DNA of 64,000 bases from Xylophilus rhododendri. GTDB taxonomy: Bacteria; Pseudomonadota; Gammaproteobacteria; Burkholderiales; Burkholderiaceae_C. Each line of letters opens with the position of its first letter. The first letter of the stretch is position 1. This document shows, one piece after another, positions 45,666-55,547 of the stretch. Below the pieces are notes generated by a model that was given only the letters and a program-made list of their open reading frames with translations, was not told the origin of the DNA and made no database searches. The position numbers were made by a program, and so were the translations under genes. The stretch covers positions 124,001 to 188,000 of the forward strand of contig NZ_CP047650.1 of the NCBI RefSeq assembly GCF_009906855.1, given 5' to 3'.

Positions 45666-46838
45666 CTAGGGCGTGGGTGCGCCCTCCCCTTGTGTCTGCT
45701 GGCGGATGGCCGCGCCATGCTGGTCCAGCGTGGGCGCGGCGAAGGGCTGCGGCCCCGGCGTGCGGCCGAAGGCGATGGCACGGGTGAAGCCGCGGTAGCT
45801 GCCGAGCACCGGGTGCTCGAAGCGGGTGATCAGTGCCTCGGCCTCGACCTGTTCGAAGTCGAACATGTCTTCCACCGTGCGCGCCGCCGCGCAGGGCACT
45901 TCCTCGCCGAAATGGGCTTCCCACTCCAGCGCGGAGCGCTGCGCCAGGGCCGCGTGCAGGCGCGGCACGATCTCGTCCTTGTGCTCGGCGCGCTTGCGCA
46001 CCGAGTCGTAGCGGTCGGTGGCCAGCAGTTCGTCGAGCCCGGTCTTCTCGCACAGCGCGCGCCAGAAATGCGCGGTGTTGGCCGAGATGTAGAGCCAGCC
46101 CTCGCGGGTCGGATGGATGCCGGTGATGCCGCCCGAACGCATGTCGCGCCCCACCTCGCGCGGCTCGCCCTCGGCCCAGACCAGGCGGGCCGACTGCATC
46201 GCCAGCGCCGAGCGCAGCAGCGACACGCCCACCTGCTGGCCGCGGCCGCTCTTCTCGCGTTCGTACAGGGCCGAGGACACGCCCGCCGCCACCATCGAGG
46301 CGGCGTAGTAGTCGACCACCGAGCCGTAGAGGATCTCGGGCGCCTGCCCGGCCGGCGCCTGCATGGCGCACATGCCGGTCATGGTCTGCAGCACCTGGTC
46401 GTAGCCGGCCTTCTCGCGCAGCGGGCCGGTCTCGCCGTAGCCGGTGACGGCGCAGTAGATCAGGCGCGGGTTGATGGCCGACAGGCTTTCGTAGTCGATG
46501 CCCAGGCGCGGCGGCACGCTGGGGCGGAAGTTGTGCACCAGCACATCGGCGGTGCGCACCAGCTCCTTCAGCAGCTGCAGGTCGGCGGGCTGCTTCAGGT
46601 CCAGCACCAGGCCGCGCTTGCTGCGGTTGACGCCGACGAAGGCCCGGCTCTCGTCGGCCAGGGTGGAAGGGTACTTGCGCAGGTTGTCGCCCGCGGGCGG
46701 CTCGATCTTGACGACGTCCGCCCCCTGGTCGGCCAGCAGGGCGCAGCCGTAGGGGCCGGCGATGTAGGCGCTGAGGTCGAGCACCCGCACGCCGGCCAGC
46801 GGCCCGCCTCGGGTGGATGTGGCTGGGGTGTTCTGCAT
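45666..46838 (-). CDS. CaiB/BaiF-type (class III) CoA-transferase
   Basis: 390 residues. Family marks are GVRVLDLSAYIAGPYGCALLADQGADVVKIEPPAGDNLR-type N-terminus, RSKRGLVLDLK, ADVLVHNFRPSVPPRLGIDY and the catalytic aspartate in YGSVVDYYAASM. It moves CoA between carboxylates. Paired with a HpcH-type lyase next door, it would activate a hydroxy-dicarboxylate and pass the CoA ester on for cleavage, as in itaconate or citramalate use. The exact acid is unknown. Confidence 0.92.
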   Translation of the reverse strand: MQNTPATSTRGGPLAGVRVLDLSAYIAGPYGCALLADQGADVVKIEPPAGDNLRKYPSTLADESRAFVGVNRSKRGLVLDLKQPADLQLLKELVRTADVLVHNFRPSVPPRLGIDYESLSAINPRLIYCAVTGYGETGPLREKAGYDQVLQTMTGMCAMQAPAGQAPEILYGSVVDYYAASMVAAGVSSALYEREKSGRGQQVGVSLLRSALAMQSARLVWAEGEPREVGRDMRSGGITGIHPTREGWLYISANTAHFWRALCEKTGLDELLATDRYDSVRKRAEHKDEIVPRLHAALAQRSALEWEAHFGEEVPCAAARTVEDMFDFEQVEAEALITRFEHPVLGSYRGFTRAIAFGRTPGPQPFAAPTLDQHGAAIRQQTQGEGAPTP

Positions 46839-46863
46839 GGAATATCGGGAAAGGGAAAAAGCT

Positions 46864-47739
46864 TCAGGCGCCGGGCAGGCCCAGGCGGACCGCCGTCTCG
46901 ACGATGGCGCGGGCGCGGGCCAGGAAAGGCGCGTCGATCATCTTGCCGTCCACCACCCAGGCGCCGGTGCCGCTGTCCTCGGCCGCGCGGGCGCCATCGA
47001 CCACCTTGCGCGCATGGGCGATCTCCTCGTCGCTGGGCCGGAAGGCGGCGTTGGCCAGCGCGATCTGGCTGGGGTGGATGCAGCTCTTGCCGAGAAAGCC
47101 CAGGCGCCGCGCCATGTCGGCCTCGGCCCGGTAGCCTTCCACGTCACGCACATCGGCGAAGGCGCCGTCGTAGGCGAATACACCGGCTTCGCCGGCCGCC
47201 ATGCGGATGGCGAACATGGCGGCGCGCACATTGTCCGGATCGCGCCGGGCGATGCCCAGCGGCTCGAACAGGTCGCCCAGGCCCATCTGCAGGCCGGCCA
47301 CCCGCGGATGGGCGGCTGCCAGCGCGGCGGCATTGCGCAGGGCCTTGGGCGTCTCGATGTTGAGCAGCAGGCGCACCGGCTGGCTCACGCCATTGGTCCG
47401 CTCGGCCTGGATCAGGGCTTCCACCGCCTGGATCACCTGGGCCGGCTCCTCGGGCTTTGGCAGGTTGAGCAGGTCCAGCCCGGGCCGCACCACCGCCGCC
47501 AGGTCGGGCGCGAAATGCGGCGTGTCCAGCGGATTGACACGCACGATCATCACCTTGCCGCGCTTGACCGCCGGGTCGGCCACGCGGGCCAGGAAGTCGC
47601 CCAGCGTCTGCCGCGCCTCGGCCTTGCGAGACTCGGCCACGGCGTCCTCCAGGTCGAAGGACAGGGCATCGGCATCGCCCGCCAGGGCCTTGTCGAAGAG
47701 TTCCGGGCGGGAGCCGGGCACGAAGAGTTTGCTGCGCAT
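46864..47739 (-). CDS. HpcH/HpaI-family CoA-ester lyase (CitE-like)
   Basis: 291 residues. MRSKLFVPGSRPELFDKAL and ADALSFDLEDAVAESRKAEAR are diagnostic of CitE-like lyases. The arginine and acidic metal ligands appear in KVMIVRVNPLDTP and LLNIETPKALRNAAAL. The C-terminal LGKSCIHPSQIALAN is also typical. It would split a malyl-CoA-like ester such as citramalyl-CoA. Located 25 bp before the CoA-transferase gene. Confidence 0.92.
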   Translation of the reverse strand: MRSKLFVPGSRPELFDKALAGDADALSFDLEDAVAESRKAEARQTLGDFLARVADPAVKRGKVMIVRVNPLDTPHFAPDLAAVVRPGLDLLNLPKPEEPAQVIQAVEALIQAERTNGVSQPVRLLLNIETPKALRNAAALAAAHPRVAGLQMGLGDLFEPLGIARRDPDNVRAAMFAIRMAAGEAGVFAYDGAFADVRDVEGYRAEADMARRLGFLGKSCIHPSQIALANAAFRPSDEEIAHARKVVDGARAAEDSGTGAWVVDGKMIDAPFLARARAIVETAVRLGLPGA

Positions 47740-47763
47740 GGGGATGTGTTTGGTGTGTGGGGT

Positions 47764-48693
47764 TCAGAGCTGGGCGCGTGTGTCGTGGCGGGCCAGCCGG
47801 CCGAGCAGGTGTTCCACCTCGGCCTTGGTGGCGGCCGTGAGCGGCGCGAAGGGCTGGCGCAGCGTCGGCGAGCCGAGCAGGCCGCGGCGGTACAGCAGGT
47901 ATTTGCGCACCGTCAGGCCGATGCCCGGCTGCTGCTCGTAGCGCAGCAGCGGCAGGTGGGCATCGAACAGGTCGTGCGCCTCCTCGCGCTGGCCGGCCCG
48001 GGACAGGCGCACCAGGTCCACCAGCATGTCGGGGAAGGCATAGCCGGTGTTGGCGCCGTCGGCGCCGCGCTCCATCTCGTAGTCCAGGAACAGGCCGTTG
48101 TTGCCGGTCAGGATGGCGATGTGGCGCATGGCGCCCTCGCGTTCCCAGGCACGCAGGGTGGAGATCTTCTCCAGCCCCGGCCAGTCCTCGTGCTTGAGCA
48201 TCACGCAGGAAGGGTTGTCCTGCACGATGCTGCGGATCACGCCGGGTGTCATCTGCACGCTGAAGGTCAGCGGATAGTCCTGCAGCACGAAGGGCACGTC
48301 CTCGCCGATGGCCTGCGCCGCCTGGCGGTAGTAGCTGACGATCTGGTCGTCGGTGCGCAAGGTGTTGGGCGGGGCGATCATCACGCCGGCCGCGCCCGCA
48401 TCCATCACGTCGCGGGTCAGCGCCCGCATGGCGGCGAAGCCCGGCGCGGACACGCCGACGATCACCGGCAGCCGGCTCGCCCGCTGGATCATGCGGCGGG
48501 CCACGTCCACGCTTTCGGCATGTTCGAGCTTGGGCGCCTCGCCGAGCTGGCCCAGCACCGTGATGCCGGTGGCGCCGCAGCCGAGGTAGAAATCCGTCAG
48601 CCGGTCGATGGCGGCCGTGTCGATGCGGCCGTCGTCGAGAAAGGGTGTCGGTGCGATCGGGTAGACGCCGCTGGCGTCGCTGGTCAGTGCCAT
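47764..48693 (-). CDS. Dihydrodipicolinate synthase-family aldolase/dehydratase
   Basis: 309 residues from ATG 48693. TIM-barrel lyase with GVYPIAPTPFLDDGRID, CGATGITVLGQLGEAPKLEHAE, and Tyr in LQDYPLTFSV. The Schiff-base Lys lies in CVMLKHEDWPG. Family members handle 2-keto acids. It is the first gene of the minus-strand catabolic cluster and divergent from the damaged Bug gene; the 181-bp intergenic region shows no clear operator. Confidence 0.88.
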   Translation of the reverse strand: MALTSDASGVYPIAPTPFLDDGRIDTAAIDRLTDFYLGCGATGITVLGQLGEAPKLEHAESVDVARRMIQRASRLPVIVGVSAPGFAAMRALTRDVMDAGAAGVMIAPPNTLRTDDQIVSYYRQAAQAIGEDVPFVLQDYPLTFSVQMTPGVIRSIVQDNPSCVMLKHEDWPGLEKISTLRAWEREGAMRHIAILTGNNGLFLDYEMERGADGANTGYAFPDMLVDLVRLSRAGQREEAHDLFDAHLPLLRYEQQPGIGLTVRKYLLYRRGLLGSPTLRQPFAPLTAATKAEVEHLLGRLARHDTRAQL

Positions 48694-48874
48694 GGTTTTT
48701 GTCTCGCTCCAGGTCCTTGGATGGCGCCACGGACGGCGCCTGGGCGGAGTGTGCCCCTTGCCAGCCATTGCGAGCACAAGAAAACCTTGTCTTTCGATTG
48801 ACGAAACTTCATGGAAGCATCATGGCCGACTGCTTACCATGACCGGCAATAGCCGAAAAACAGGAGACCTTGCC

Positions 48875-49857
48875 TTGACCACCCATCCCACCCGCCGCGC
48901 CCTGCTCGCCGCCAGCCTGCTCGCCACCGCCCTGCCCGCCGCCCATGCCCAGGGCGGCGCGCCCTACCCCAGCCGGCCGGTGACCTTCGTGGTCGGCAGT
49001 GCGGCCGGCGGTTCCAACGACGTCTTTGCCCGGGCCATCGGCAAGCGGCTGCAGGACAGCATGGGCCAGCCCTTCATCGTGGACAACAAGCCTTCGGGCG
49101 GCGGCATCATCGCCAACCAGCAGGTGGCGCGCGCCCCGGCCGACGGCTATCAGCTGGTGGTGGTGACCTCCACCTTCACTACGGGCGCGGCCATCCGCAC
49201 CAACCTCTCCTACGACGTGCTGAAGGACTTCAAGCCGGTGGCGATGCTGGCCAAGGGGCCGCTGCTGGTGACCGTGAACAAGGATGCGCCCTACAAGACC
49301 ATCCAGGAGCTGGTGGCGGCCGCCAAGGCCCAGCCGGGCAAGCTCAACTACGGGACCTCGGGCGCGGGGAGCATCAACCAGTTCGCCACGGAGATCTTCG
49401 CGGACGCCGCCGGCATCAAGCTCACGCATGTGCCGTACAAGGGCATGGCGCCGGCGGTGACCGATCTGCTGGGTGGGCAGATCGACATCATCATTGCCAG
49501 TGCGCCTTCGATCCTGTCGCAGGTCAAGGCCGGGCGGCTGCGGGCGCTGGCCGTGACCACTGCGCAGCGCTCGCAGGTGGCGCCTGATCTGCCTTCTCTC
49601 GAAGAAGCTGGGTACAAGGGGCTGGTGTGGACCTGTGGTGGGGGGTGTTCGCGCCGGCCAATACGCCTGCTGCGGTTGTGGATCGGCTCAATGGCGAGAT
49701 CAACAAGGCTGTGCAGTCGGAGGAGATGAAGGGCTTCTTTTTGAAGGAAGGGGCGGAGCCGGCTGTTATGAAGCCTGCGGAGTTTGCTGCTTTTATTGGC
49801 GCTGAGTTGACGCGGTGGAAGGCTGTGGCCAAGAAGGCTGATATTCGGCCTGAGTGA
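48875..49857 (+). pseudogene. Bug/TctC-family solute-binding protein interrupted by a frameshift
   Basis: Signal peptide (RRALLAASLLATALPAAHAQ) and the Bug core (PSRPVTFVVGSAAGGSND, VDNKPSGGGIIANQQV, LTHVPYKGMAPAVTDLLGG) are in one frame up to GYKGL near 49624. The family continues in a second frame from 49627 (DLWWGVFAPANTP onwards) to TGA 49857. Adding one base around 49625-49627 restores a full-length protein of normal size. TTG 48875, with AGGAG upstream, is the likely start (ATG 48839 is the alternative). The last 250 bases are unusually G/T-rich, approaching the palindromic element. Could be a real lesion or a sequencing slip. Confidence 0.85.
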
Positions 49858-50450
49858 GTTTGGTTTGGGGTTTGGGTTTGGGTTTGTCTCCTTCGCGGAG
49901 GGCGGAGCTGGGGCTGCGCGCCCCAGACCGCGCTCACTTTCTTTGCTTCGCCAAAGAAAGTAAGCAAAGAAAGGCGACCCGACACCCGAGGCCCTTCGGG
50001 CACCGCTGCGGTACTCGCAAAGGCGGGGTCCACGACAACTCGCTTCGCTCAAACAGGTCGTGGCCCTGATCCGCCTTTGCTCCGTTCCTCGCTCTCGGGC
50101 TCACGGGACCCGGAAGCGGGAGCGGGGACAGCGGCTGCTTCGCAGCGCAACGGGCCTTCGCTGCGCTCGGCCTCCACTGAAATGCGGCCGATGCCAAAGG
50201 GCGGGTTATTCAATCAGAGGCCGAGCGCAGCGACGGCCCGTCGCCCTGCGAAGCAGTGGCTGTCCCCGCTCCCCGGGTCCCGTCTGCGGGAGAGTGAGGA
50301 GCGGAGCAAAAGCGGATCAGGGCCACGACCTGTTTGAGCGAAGCGAGTTGTCGTGGACCCCGCTTTTGCGAGCACCGCAGCGTGCCCCCTCCGCAGGAGG
50401 GGGACTCCCGCAGCCGGGTCGCCTTTCTTTGCTTACTTTCTTTGGCGAAG

Positions 50451-51734
50451 TGTTCAGACCGGGGACATGGGAAACGGGTGTGCGGGGACATGGGAAACAC
50501 TTCTGTGCGGCAGACAAGCCGAGGAGAAGCCCATGCCCTGGCAACCGAGAGACCTCATGAGCACCAAGCAAGAGTTCGTGGAACTGGCCCAGCAGGAAGG
50601 GGCTAATCGGCGCGAGTTGTGCCGGCGCTTCAACATCACGCCCAAGGCGGGCTATGCGCTGCTCAAGCGTTTTGCAGTGGAAGGTCAGGCGGCCTTCGTG
50701 GAGCGCTCCAGGCGCCCCGTACACAGCCCGCTGCAGACGCCCGCGGACATGCAGTCGACCGTCCTGGCGATGCGGCGCAAGCATCCTGCCTGGGGCGCGC
50801 GCAAGATCTGCCGCAGGCTGCTGGACCTCGGCCACCGCGAGGTGCCCGCCACCAGCACCGTCACCGACATCCTGCGACGCAACGGCCTGATCCCTCAAGA
50901 GGCGAGCGCTGCCAGCCAGCCCTGGCAGCGCTTCGAGCACGAGCATCCCAACGCGCTGTGGCAGCTCGACTTCAAAGGCCACTTCGAGACCGCTGCCGGG
51001 CGCTGCAACCCGCTGACCTTGCTCGACGACCACTCGCGCTTCAACCTGGCCGCGGCCGCCTGCGCCAGGACCGACAGCGCCACGGTGCAGAGCCAGCTCC
51101 AGGCCGTCTTCGAGCGCTACGGGCTGCCCGCGCGCATCAACGCCGACAACGGCGCGCCCTGGGGCGTGCCGAGCGCATCGGGCCACCTCAGCGGGCTCGA
51201 CATCTGGTTCATCCGGCTGGGCATGCGCGTCAGCCACAGCGCGCCGTACCACCCGCAGACCAACGGCAAGCTCGAGCGCTTCCACCGTTCGCTCAAGGCC
51301 GAGGTGCTCAACGGCAGGACCTTCGACAACCTCGCCCATGCACAGGACGCGCTCGACCGTTGGAGGGCTGTCTACAACCACGAAAGACCACACGAGGGCA
51401 TCGCCATGCAGACACCCGCACAGCGCTACCGCATGAGCCCGCGGGCCATGCCGCAGACGCTGGCGGAGATCGAATACGCCGAGCACGATCACGTCGTGAC
51501 CGTGGGCTGGAACGGCTTCGTGAAGTTCCAGGGCCACAAGCTGCGCTTGTCGCACGCGCTACACCGCCTGCCGGTGGCCTTCCGGCCCGATCCCGAGCAC
51601 GACGGCTGCTTCGATATCTACTTCAGCCACCATTGCTTCATGCGTCTGGACAGCGCTGCGGCGACCGCTTCCAATTGAGCCGAGGTGTTTCCTATGTCCC
51701 CGCACGGGTGTTTCCCATGTCCCCGGTCTAAACA
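50451..51734 (+). mobile_element. IS481-family insertion sequence with 6-bp target duplication
   Basis: 1284 bp. Terminal inverted repeats begin TGTTCAGACCGGGGACATGG on the left and TGTTTAGACCGGGGACATGG on the right (read inward), differing at one base. Both ends carry an inner second GGGGACAT-GGAAAC block. GCGAAG is duplicated at 50445-50450 and 51735-51740. Removing the IS and one duplicate restores the palindromic arm exactly as in copy B. So insertion is recent and copy A was intact before it. Confidence 0.93.
50533..51678 (+). CDS. IS481-family transposase
   Basis: 381 residues from ATG 50533, with GAGGAG upstream. N-terminal helix-turn-helix (RRELCRRFNITPKAGYALLKRF, second HTH around 75-120), then the DDE integrase core with Asp146 (WQLDFKGH), Asp205 (NADNGAPW) and Glu248 (NGKLERFH). 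The C-terminal part includes YNHERPHEGIAMQTPAQRY. All catalytic residues are present and the frame is intact, so it may be active. Confidence 0.96.
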   Translation: MPWQPRDLMSTKQEFVELAQQEGANRRELCRRFNITPKAGYALLKRFAVEGQAAFVERSRRPVHSPLQTPADMQSTVLAMRRKHPAWGARKICRRLLDLGHREVPATSTVTDILRRNGLIPQEASAASQPWQRFEHEHPNALWQLDFKGHFETAAGRCNPLTLLDDHSRFNLAAAACARTDSATVQSQLQAVFERYGLPARINADNGAPWGVPSASGHLSGLDIWFIRLGMRVSHSAPYHPQTNGKLERFHRSLKAEVLNGRTFDNLAHAQDALDRWRAVYNHERPHEGIAMQTPAQRYRMSPRAMPQTLAEIEYAEHDHVVTVGWNGFVKFQGHKLRLSHALHRLPVAFRPDPEHDGCFDIYFSHHCFMRLDSAAATASN

Positions 51735-51909
51735 GCGAAGCAAAGAAAGTGAGCGCGGTCTGGGGCGCGCAGCCCCAGCCCCGCCCTCCGCGCAGGAGAC
51801 AAACCCCCAACAAAAGTAACCCAGTCCAAGAATCCCAGTAACCAGCCAACCAGAAGCCCAACCCAGCCTCCTAGAGTCAAGGAATCAAACCACCAGCAGA
51901 AAAGCACCC

Positions 51910-52611
51910 ATGTCGACGACAACGACCACCTACGCAATAGACCCCCAGAAGATCAACTCCCTGCCCATAGCCGGCAGCCAAACCCGCTTCCCCGTAGCCC
52001 GCATCTTCTGCGTAGGCCAGAACTACGCCGAACACTCCCGCGAGATGGGCCACAACCCCGACGTGGAGCCCCCCTTCTTCTTCCAGAAGCCCGCGACAGC
52101 CATCGTGGCAGACGGCGGAAAATTCCCCTACCCCAGCATCTCCACCAACGTCCACCACGAAGTCGAATTCGTCGTGGCCATCGGCAAGGGCGGCAAGAAC
52201 ATCGAGGAAGCAGAAGCCCTGACCCATGTCTGGGGCTACGCCGTGGGCCTGGACATGACCAGACGCGACCTGCAAGGCATCGCCAAGAAAACCGGCCGCC
52301 CCTGGGAACTCGGCAAGGCCTTCGACAACGCCGCCCCCTGCGGCGCCATCTACCCCGTGGCCCAGGCCGGCCATCCGTCGTCAGGCTCCATCACCCTGTC
52401 GGTCAACGGCGAGACCCGCCAGAACGGCGACCTCTCGGACATGATCTGGAAGGTCCCCGGCACCATCGCCTACCTCTCGACCCTGTTCGAGCTGCGCGCC
52501 GGCGACCTGATCTTCACCGGCACCCCCTCCGGCGTGGGCGCGGTGCAGCGCGGCGACCACCTGATCGGCGCCATCGCCGGCCTGGGCGAAGTGCAGACCG
52601 AAGTCGTCTGA
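51910..52611 (+). CDS. Fumarylacetoacetate hydrolase-family protein (fumarylpyruvate hydrolase-like)
   Basis: 233 residues. FPVARIFCVGQNYAEHSREM, PPFFFQKPATAIV, the metal-binding HHEVEFVVAIGKG and the C-terminal AGDLIFTGTPSGVGAVQRGD fit the FAH catalytic domain and resemble gentisate-pathway fumarylpyruvate hydrolases. The first 40 codons use an atypical C- and A-rich set (ATA, CCC, GTA), matching the C/A-rich DNA right of the palindrome. The ribosome site is weak. The AraC gene follows 32 bp on. Confidence 0.9.
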   Translation: MSTTTTTYAIDPQKINSLPIAGSQTRFPVARIFCVGQNYAEHSREMGHNPDVEPPFFFQKPATAIVADGGKFPYPSISTNVHHEVEFVVAIGKGGKNIEEAEALTHVWGYAVGLDMTRRDLQGIAKKTGRPWELGKAFDNAAPCGAIYPVAQAGHPSSGSITLSVNGETRQNGDLSDMIWKVPGTIAYLSTLFELRAGDLIFTGTPSGVGAVQRGDHLIGAIAGLGEVQTEVV

Positions 52612-52643
52612 CGCGGGCAGCAGGGGTGCGGCACACTCGGCGC

Positions 52644-53558
52644 ATGCCGACCTCCCACCCGCCCCTGCGGACCTGGCGCATGCACGAACGCGCCGAGCAC
52701 CTGGACTTCGACATCCGTTTCCAGGGCGCCCGCAACGAACTCACCCAGCCGCACCGCCACGGCTACTTCCAGATCCAGGTGGGCCTGGAGGGCGACACCC
52801 AGCAGGCCATCGGCGCGGCGGTGCGGCCCTTCGGCCGGGGGTACCTCAGCTTCGTGCTGCCCCACCGCATGCATGTGATCCCGCATCCGCCGGGCTCGCG
52901 CTACTGCATCGTCAATTTCAGCCAGCGTTTCCTCTGGCCCGAGATCGCGGTGGACGAGCTGGACCTCGACGGCCTGGCCTTCGCCAGCCACCCCGAGCTG
53001 GCGCCCTTCCTGTTCCAGGAGTACCTGGACTTCGCCTTCGACGCGCCCGACTTCCACCGCATCGAGGCCTGGCTGGAAGAACTGCGCCAGTACAACGCCG
53101 AACGCAGCTTCGGCGGCATGGCCATGGTGCGCGGCATCCTGCAGCAGATCGTCGGCCTGGCCTGCCTGCGCCAGGAGCGCGAGCTGCAGCGACTGGCCCT
53201 GCACCAGGGCGGCCGCACCTCGCGCCACGACGCCCTGCAGCGGGTGGTGCGTTATGTGCGCGACAACCTGGACCAGGAACTCTCGCTCACCGACGCGGCC
53301 GCCGCCGCCTTCCTCTCGCCCAACTACCTGGCCAACCTGCTCAAGAAGGAGACCGGCCAGACCTTCACCGAACTGGTCACCGAACGCCGGCTCGACCGCG
53401 CCCGCGAGCTGCTCACCGGCTCCTCGATGCTGGTGCGCGAGGTGGCGCGGCAGTGCGGTTACGGCGACGAGGCCTATTTCAACCGACGCTTCCGCCAGGT
53501 GGTGGGCTGCACCCCGCGCGCCTTCCGCGACGAGCAGGTGGCGCGGCTGCGCGGATGA
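52644..53558 (+). CDS. AraC-family transcriptional regulator
   Basis: 304 residues. N-terminal cupin-like sensor (HRHGYFQIQVGLEGDTQQAIG, residues 35-60, continuing to SRYCIVNFS). The C-terminal double helix-turn-helix runs from about 205 to 300: LSLTDAAAAAFLSPNYLANLLKK and VREVARQCGYGDEAYFNRRFRQVVGCTPRAFR. Likely regulator of the adjacent FAH and DHDPS-like genes. GTG 52626 is an alternative start. Confidence 0.92.
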   Translation: MPTSHPPLRTWRMHERAEHLDFDIRFQGARNELTQPHRHGYFQIQVGLEGDTQQAIGAAVRPFGRGYLSFVLPHRMHVIPHPPGSRYCIVNFSQRFLWPEIAVDELDLDGLAFASHPELAPFLFQEYLDFAFDAPDFHRIEAWLEELRQYNAERSFGGMAMVRGILQQIVGLACLRQERELQRLALHQGGRTSRHDALQRVVRYVRDNLDQELSLTDAAAAAFLSPNYLANLLKKETGQTFTELVTERRLDRARELLTGSSMLVREVARQCGYGDEAYFNRRFRQVVGCTPRAFRDEQVARLRG

Positions 53559-53625
53559 CGCGGCCGCCTCCTGTGCGAGCATGTCGGCCGGTCTTTCATC
53601 AGCCCTTCCAGGAGACAACAAAACC

Positions 53626-54543
53626 ATGGCCCATTTCGACAGAGCCGCGCTGCGCCAGGCGCTGAACGGCATCTCCGGCATCCTCGTCACGCCCTTCGAT
53701 GCGCAGGACCGCATCGTCGCCGCGCCCCTGAAACCCATCGTCGACCGGGCGGTGGAAGCCGGCGTGCATGTGCTGGTGGCCAACGGCAACACCAGCGAGT
53801 ACTACGGCCTGCAGGCGCACGAGGCCGAACGCATGGTGCAGATCGCGGCCGAGCAGATCGCCGGCCGGGTGCCGCTGCTCGGCGGCGTGGGCCGCAGCGT
53901 GCACGATGCCTGCGCGCTGGCCAAGGCCTCGCGCGCGGCCGGCGCCGACGCGATCATGGTGCACCAGCCGCCCGATCCCTTCGTGGCGCCGCGCGGCGTC
54001 ACCGCCTATGTGCAGCGTGTGGCCGATGCGGCCGACGGGCTGCCGGTCATCCTCTACCTGCGCAACGACAACATCGGCCTGGCGGCCATCGAGGCGCTCT
54101 GCCGCATCCCGCAGGTGATCGGCATCAAGTGGGCCGCGCCCACGCCGCTGGTGCTGGCCGAGGCCATCCGCCGCACGGCCGACCGGGGCCTGGCCTGGGT
54201 GGGCGGCCTGGCCGAGAACTGGGCGCCGCCGCTGTACGCGGTGGGTGCGCGCGGCTTCACCTCGGGGCTGATCAACGTGATGCCGAAGCGCTCGGTGGCC
54301 ATCCATGCGGCGCTGGAGTCGGCCGACTATCCGCTGGCCATGCGCCTGATCGCCGAGATGCTGCCCTTCGAGGAACTGCGGGCGCAGGAGAACAACGGCA
54401 CCAACGTCACCGTGGTGAAGTCCGCCCTGCGGATCATGGGCCAGGACTGCGGCGCCACCCGGCCGCCCTCTGCCTGGCCGCTGACGGATGCGGCGCAGCA
54501 GCGGCTGGAGCAGCTGCTGGCCGGCTGGGGCCTGGCGCGCTGA
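53626..54543 (+). CDS. Dihydrodipicolinate synthase-family lyase
   Basis: 305 residues from ATG 53626, with GGAGA 11 bases upstream. ISGILVTPFDAQDRI, HVLVANGNTSEYYGLQAHEAERM, GVGRSVHDACALAKASRAAGAD and the Schiff-base Lys in VIGIKWAAPT show the class I aldolase fold. Tyr lies in VILYLRNDN. Closer to keto-deoxy-sugar acid dehydratases than to DapA, by the GNTSEYY segment. With FAH it may form a sugar-acid or aromatic pathway; substrate unknown. Confidence 0.88.
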   Translation: MAHFDRAALRQALNGISGILVTPFDAQDRIVAAPLKPIVDRAVEAGVHVLVANGNTSEYYGLQAHEAERMVQIAAEQIAGRVPLLGGVGRSVHDACALAKASRAAGADAIMVHQPPDPFVAPRGVTAYVQRVADAADGLPVILYLRNDNIGLAAIEALCRIPQVIGIKWAAPTPLVLAEAIRRTADRGLAWVGGLAENWAPPLYAVGARGFTSGLINVMPKRSVAIHAALESADYPLAMRLIAEMLPFEELRAQENNGTNVTVVKSALRIMGQDCGATRPPSAWPLTDAAQQRLEQLLAGWGLAR

Positions 54544-54550
54544 GCCGGGC

Positions 54551-55432
<882 letters not shown>

Positions 55433-55547
55433 TTTTTGGGGTCCTTCTTTATGGGCTTGGCCTTGGGCCTGGGGGGTGGAGTTTGAGGGGCTGGGGTTGG
55501 GGGGTGTTTGCAAAAGTGCTTTGCGGGGGGTTGGTTGCTGTCCGGGG

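Larger units (their letters stand above)
49884..51804. repeat. Long inverted-repeat element, copy A (split by an IS)
   Basis: Without the insertion this is about 0.63 kb of near-perfect palindrome. The outer 85 or so bases of each arm are exact reverse complements, containing ACTTTCTTTGCTTCGCC and TGGGGCTGCGCGCCCC hairpins. Further in, both arms share GGGGTCCACGACAACTCG and TTCGCTCAAACAGGTCGTGG-type blocks and differ mainly in hairpin loops. The centre is near 50200. The right arm is interrupted at 50451-51734. It lies between the damaged Bug gene and the FAH gene. Short open frames inside it on both strands are translated hairpins, not genes. Confidence 0.93.

Noticed and set aside
49900..50560. 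Several open frames on both strands inside palindrome copy A (for example products starting MDPAFASTAAC)
   Set aside because: They are translations of the structured repeat, occur again in copy B on both strands, and have no ribosome sites or codon bias of genes.
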